From contig NC_016477.1 in NCBI RefSeq assembly GCF_000226095.1, forward strand, positions 496,001-560,000: a stretch of DNA of 64,000 nt, in the 5' to 3' direction. This DNA is from Thermothelomyces thermophilus ATCC 42464 (taxonomy: Eukaryota; Ascomycota; Sordariomycetes; Sordariales; Chaetomiaceae). The translations under genes and the position numbers were made by a program. Every line of letters begins with the position of its first letter. The stretch's first letter is position 1. A model generated the notes under the pieces. That model was given only the letters and a program-made list of their open reading frames with translations, did no database searches and was not told the DNA's origin. Below are positions 61,075 through 64,000 of the stretch, piece by piece.

Positions 61075-61506
61075 TGTGACGAACCTAACTCAGACTCTTC
61101 TGAAAGGGTCCAGACGGAGGTAGATTGAGCGGGACAAGCAGGCAGGTCGTCTGAGGGATTCGGTAAAGCCAAAGGGTTTACAACAACACTAGAGTTACCT
61201 CTCACAGTAATCAGCAATGCTTGGTATGAGTACTGTGATTATGATTGTTACCACTGGTGAACTCCTAGAGCCTACTAGAACGAGTGACTAGCTATCTAAT
61301 ATACTTGTCTGGTTTCCTTATTCCTAAGTGTTCCCCCTAGATTCCGATCGTGTGATTGCTACTACGATCCTTCGATCATTGTTCGGGTGCTTGCCTTGAT
61401 CGAAGTGCGATCACTGCGATCACTTCCTGATTAGTCCTTAGATCTTGCGGTTCCTAATTAGTTCTATATGCCTTGTCAGGTTGCCTTATACGGTCGAATC
61501 GTGACA
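61075..61506 (-). repeat. E6 3' LTR with unrelated U3
   Basis: 432 bp, TGTGACGAAC to GTGACA on the plus strand. About 61075-61310 (R-U5 side) matches the E1-E5 LTR; the remaining 200 bases (U3) do not. The U3 holds several CGATCA/CGATC-like motifs at about 61344-61415. Confidence 0.88.
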
Positions 61507-61640
61507 CAATGCCCCTCCCCTAGGTCTTTCGTCCTCGAAAGACTTAGGTCCGTTTCAAATAACACTAATACCCCCTGCTTGTATATGGTTATGTTCCTTA
61601 GTCCCCCCCCTCTTTCTCTTTCTTTTATAATATTGTCAAG

Positions 61641-62279
61641 ATGACTAATTGTGTAAGAAAGAAGTCAAAGTCTAAGCCTGCTACATCGACTCTTCGTGCT
61701 AACCATCTCCTAGCTACGATTCTTTCCTCGGATAATCTTTTAATGATATGTCCTTATATGCTATACGAGTCTAAAGGCCTTTGTTCATACAAGGTTTCGA
61801 AAAGCGATTCTTCTTGATACGTAGAGTGCGTTCGCAACAAGCGTTCGAATTATGACGTTCTTGGCGTTTCTCCTACTTAGCTTCGGTCTATTGCGGCTTA
61901 GCATTAAAAACTTGAGGATAAGCTTATAGCTGCTGAGGAGCGGGTCCTTCGTCTCCGGAAATAGAAGCGAATGTAGTTTGAGAAGATGATGAGGGCTATC
62001 GCTCGGGGTATCGACAGTGTAGAGGAGTTAGAGCGAGTAGAACGTAAGGAGGCTAAAGCGGCGGCGGTAGCGGAGGCTTCTAGGGTTACTACGCCTTCTT
62101 CGACCCCGTCTCGCTTGTCCGCCGATTTCGGACAGCTTTAGGATTCCGTATATCCTAAAGTTCCTTTGGATCCGTCCTTGCTAGCCGATTTTAGGTTAGT
62201 TTCGGGTCCGTCGCTTTTGGTTGGTTAGGGTTCCTCTAGTAGAACTGCTAAAGTTTCTTGGGGCAATTTAGGTTCTTAA
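61641..62279 (+). pseudogene. E6 antisense Cys-rich/coiled-coil ORF, single frame
   Basis: ATG 61641 to TAA 62277-62279, 212 codons in one frame, broken only by TAG/TGA codons of RIP type. It begins MTNCVRKKSKSK. It has a first Cys motif around ICPYMLYESKGLC (one Cys now Tyr), a second in YVECVRNKRSNYD (a CX2CX6C pattern with two Cys now Tyr), then a coiled coil with RVLRLRKQKRMQFEKMM and ARGIDSVEELERVE. A Ser/Thr/Pro tail overlaps the pol end. The layout equals that of the E1-E5 antisense ORF, although most of the sequence differs. Function unknown. Confidence 0.65.
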
Positions 62280-64000
62280 CTAGTTCCTATAAGTTATCTT
62301 CTAGTCCGAAATCAAGCTATTTGACTAAATACTATAGTTCCCTATTGATAATATATGAATCTAGAATTTCTTCGACGTCCTATTCTTCTTCCTTATCTTT
62401 TGCTTTGATGTACGTAGTAACCTTAGCGCTTTTCGGTGCTAGTTCGAGGAGCGAAATATGAAAAACATCTGTCTATAGTTGTATAGATGATAGTAACGAT
62501 AGTTAGTAGTTAGATATCGAAATTTGTTCTTTGATAACGAAGGGTCTGACCTTCTTAAAGTCTAGCTTCGCGCTTGGTCGTTTGGTTCGTAAGTTTCATA
62601 CGATCAGGTAGACTTTGTCTCCCCTCTCTAGGCAAGGTCCCTCGAGCCTGTGTTTGTCATAGTAGTTCTTTATTCTGGTCTTGACAAACTCGAGTTCCTT
62701 TTTAAGCTTTTTATATAGTATATACATTTGTTCTACTTTGACTACTGCTCTTGGCACTATGACCTCTAGTCCTTGCCTAAGGTCTGCTTTATATCTGTAG
62801 TTTGCGAAGAACGGTGTGACTTTGGTCGTTTCTGTTAGCGTCGTATTGTAAGTAAGTTATGTTATTAGCAATAGTATGACCTAGTTATCTTGCTAGTAGT
62901 TAATGTAAGAGCGGAGGTATTACTTAATAACTTGGTTTAGTTGCTCCGTTTGTCCGTTAGTCTGTAGGTAATATGCCGTTGACAGCTTGCTATTGATGCC
63001 TAATCGTCGTATTAACGCTTGCTAGAACTTCGATACGAACTTAGTATCTCTATCGGTGATCTATTCTTATAGCCAAGCATATACTAATGTAACTTACCGA
63101 TAGATTACGTCTACTAGCTGTTTAGCTATCTAGGACTCCTTATAGAGAAAGAAGTATACCCATTTAGTTAGGCAATCTACTATAGTAAGAATACTATTAT
63201 AGGTCACTCCTATAGCTATGTCCTTAGATTCTAGCAGCTTTATAATGAAGTCTATTATAACTAAACTCTATAGTTTGTCAGCTATTAGCAATGGCTAAAG
63301 TAGCCTATATGGCTTGTATCGTGCTGTCTTGCTTCGATTGCAAATGTTGTAGTTCCGTACGACTTCCTTAACTTGTGCCGTTAACTGTGGAAAGTCGTAG
63401 TGTTTCTTGACTTGTATGACAGTCTTCGTGACTCCTTTATATCCTCTGAGTTTTGACTCGTAGAGTTCTCGAATCATTTATAGCTATTGGTCTTTATCGT
63501 AGATATACACTTTACCTTGGTACTAGAGTTTTCTATCTTTTTCTTCTACTCTATTAGGTACTACTGGTCTAGGTGCTACTTAATACTATACCTTGTTAAT
63601 CCTTTCTTCTCGAAAGATTACATAGTATTCTAGGAACAAGTCAAGTAGATCATCTTTTATAGGTGTCTACGTTTCGTAATATAGCGTTCCGTCTATTCGT
63701 TCCTTAAATAACGGTGGTATTGTTCCCGTTCGTCCTTTCATATGATCCGTTCGTTGACTTAAAATGTCCGCTTGTACGTTTTCTTTACCCTTCTTATAGC
63801 GGATCTCGAAGTTAAATTCCGCGAGGAATTTTACCTATCGTATTTATTATCTGTTAAGTTCCTTTGTCGTTATAAAGTATTACAGGTTCTTATAATCCGT
63901 ATATACTTATACCGGTTTGATCGTGCTACTAAGGTATAGTTGCCATTCCTCAAAAGCTTCGACAATTACAAGTAGTTCCTTATCGTAGATCGGATAATTA
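62236..64000 (-). pseudogene. E6 pol, C-terminal part (RNase H, integrase, chromodomain)
   Basis: RNase H is cut by the edge. Integrase zinc-binding region is open at 63477-63295 (ending NICNRSKTARYKPYRLL; the HHCC pair has one Cys changed to Tyr). The chromodomain precedes the 3' end near 62250. RIP stops are fewer than in E4. Confidence 0.85.

Larger units (their letters stand above)
61075..64000 (-). mobile_element. E6: Ty3/gypsy chromovirus with divergent LTR, partial
   Basis: Minus orientation, cut by the right edge. 3' LTR at 61075-61506, then the antisense ORF region, then pol read leftward: chromodomain about 62430-62250, integrase about 63530-62480 (open piece 63477-63295), RNase H from about 63740 past the edge. 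Pol closely resembles E1-E5, but the U3 and the antisense ORF are different. It is inserted in the copia integrase region; putative target sequence ACTAA at 61070-61074. Confidence 0.9.

Overview
The window comes from a filamentous ascomycete, most likely a Sordariomycete. The first 18.5 kb is GC-rich. Its genes have short introns with GTRNGT-type donors and CTRAC/CTAAC branch points. The proteins are typical of moulds: an actin-related protein, a kelch membrane protein, a Thr-rich GPI-type wall protein and a YeeE/YedE transporter. From about 18.5 kb to the right edge the DNA is AT-rich, and its retrotransposons carry C-to-T and G-to-A changes that turn CAG/CAA/CGA codons into stops. This is the mark of repeat-induced point mutation (RIP).

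Left part: (1) C-terminal end of an Arp9-like actin-related protein, cut by the left edge (1-1140, +); (2) a three-exon RidA/YjgF protein (2396-3031, +); (3) a five-exon secreted or type I membrane kelch protein (6452-3508, -); (4) about 4.4 kb without a gene I can support; (5) a Thr-rich, Cys-domain, GPI-type wall glycoprotein (10839-13177, +); (6) a persulfide dioxygenase-like metallo-beta-lactamase gene broken by three small insertions (15535-14589, -); (7) a divergently transcribed YeeE/YedE sulfur-compound transporter (17012-18220, +). Items 6 and 7 look like a small sulfide/persulfide gene pair with one partner lost.

Right part (18.5-64 kb): a single nested stack. The base is a Ty1/copia element in minus orientation, with a putative 3' LTR at 18501-18862. 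Its reading frame can be followed through four separated fragments. Four Ty3/gypsy chromovirus copies (E1, E4, E5, E6) interrupt it, and two more (E2, E3) sit inside E1. E1-E5 are each full length, about 7.6 kb when nested insertions are removed, and each has recognisable 5-bp target duplications. E6 runs off the right edge and has only its 3' LTR, which has a different U3.

The chromovirus family has these parts: LTRs of 446-454 bp; a primer-binding site complementary to the element's own LTR (Tf1-like self-priming); an unusually long gag of about 750 codons with a CCHC knuckle; a G GGA AAC slippery heptamer followed by a hairpin that leads into pol by a -1 shift; protease, RT, RNase H, integrase and chromodomain; and an antisense open reading frame with two Cys-rich motifs and a coiled coil, lying between pol and the 3' LTR. 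The gag/pol frame relation is unchanged in all four copies where I could check it (E2-E5), so RIP rather than indel decay silenced them.

The most interesting parts are the antisense Cys-rich ORF, the frameshift signal, the covarying self-priming site, and the block exchange in E6 that swapped both U3 and the antisense ORF.
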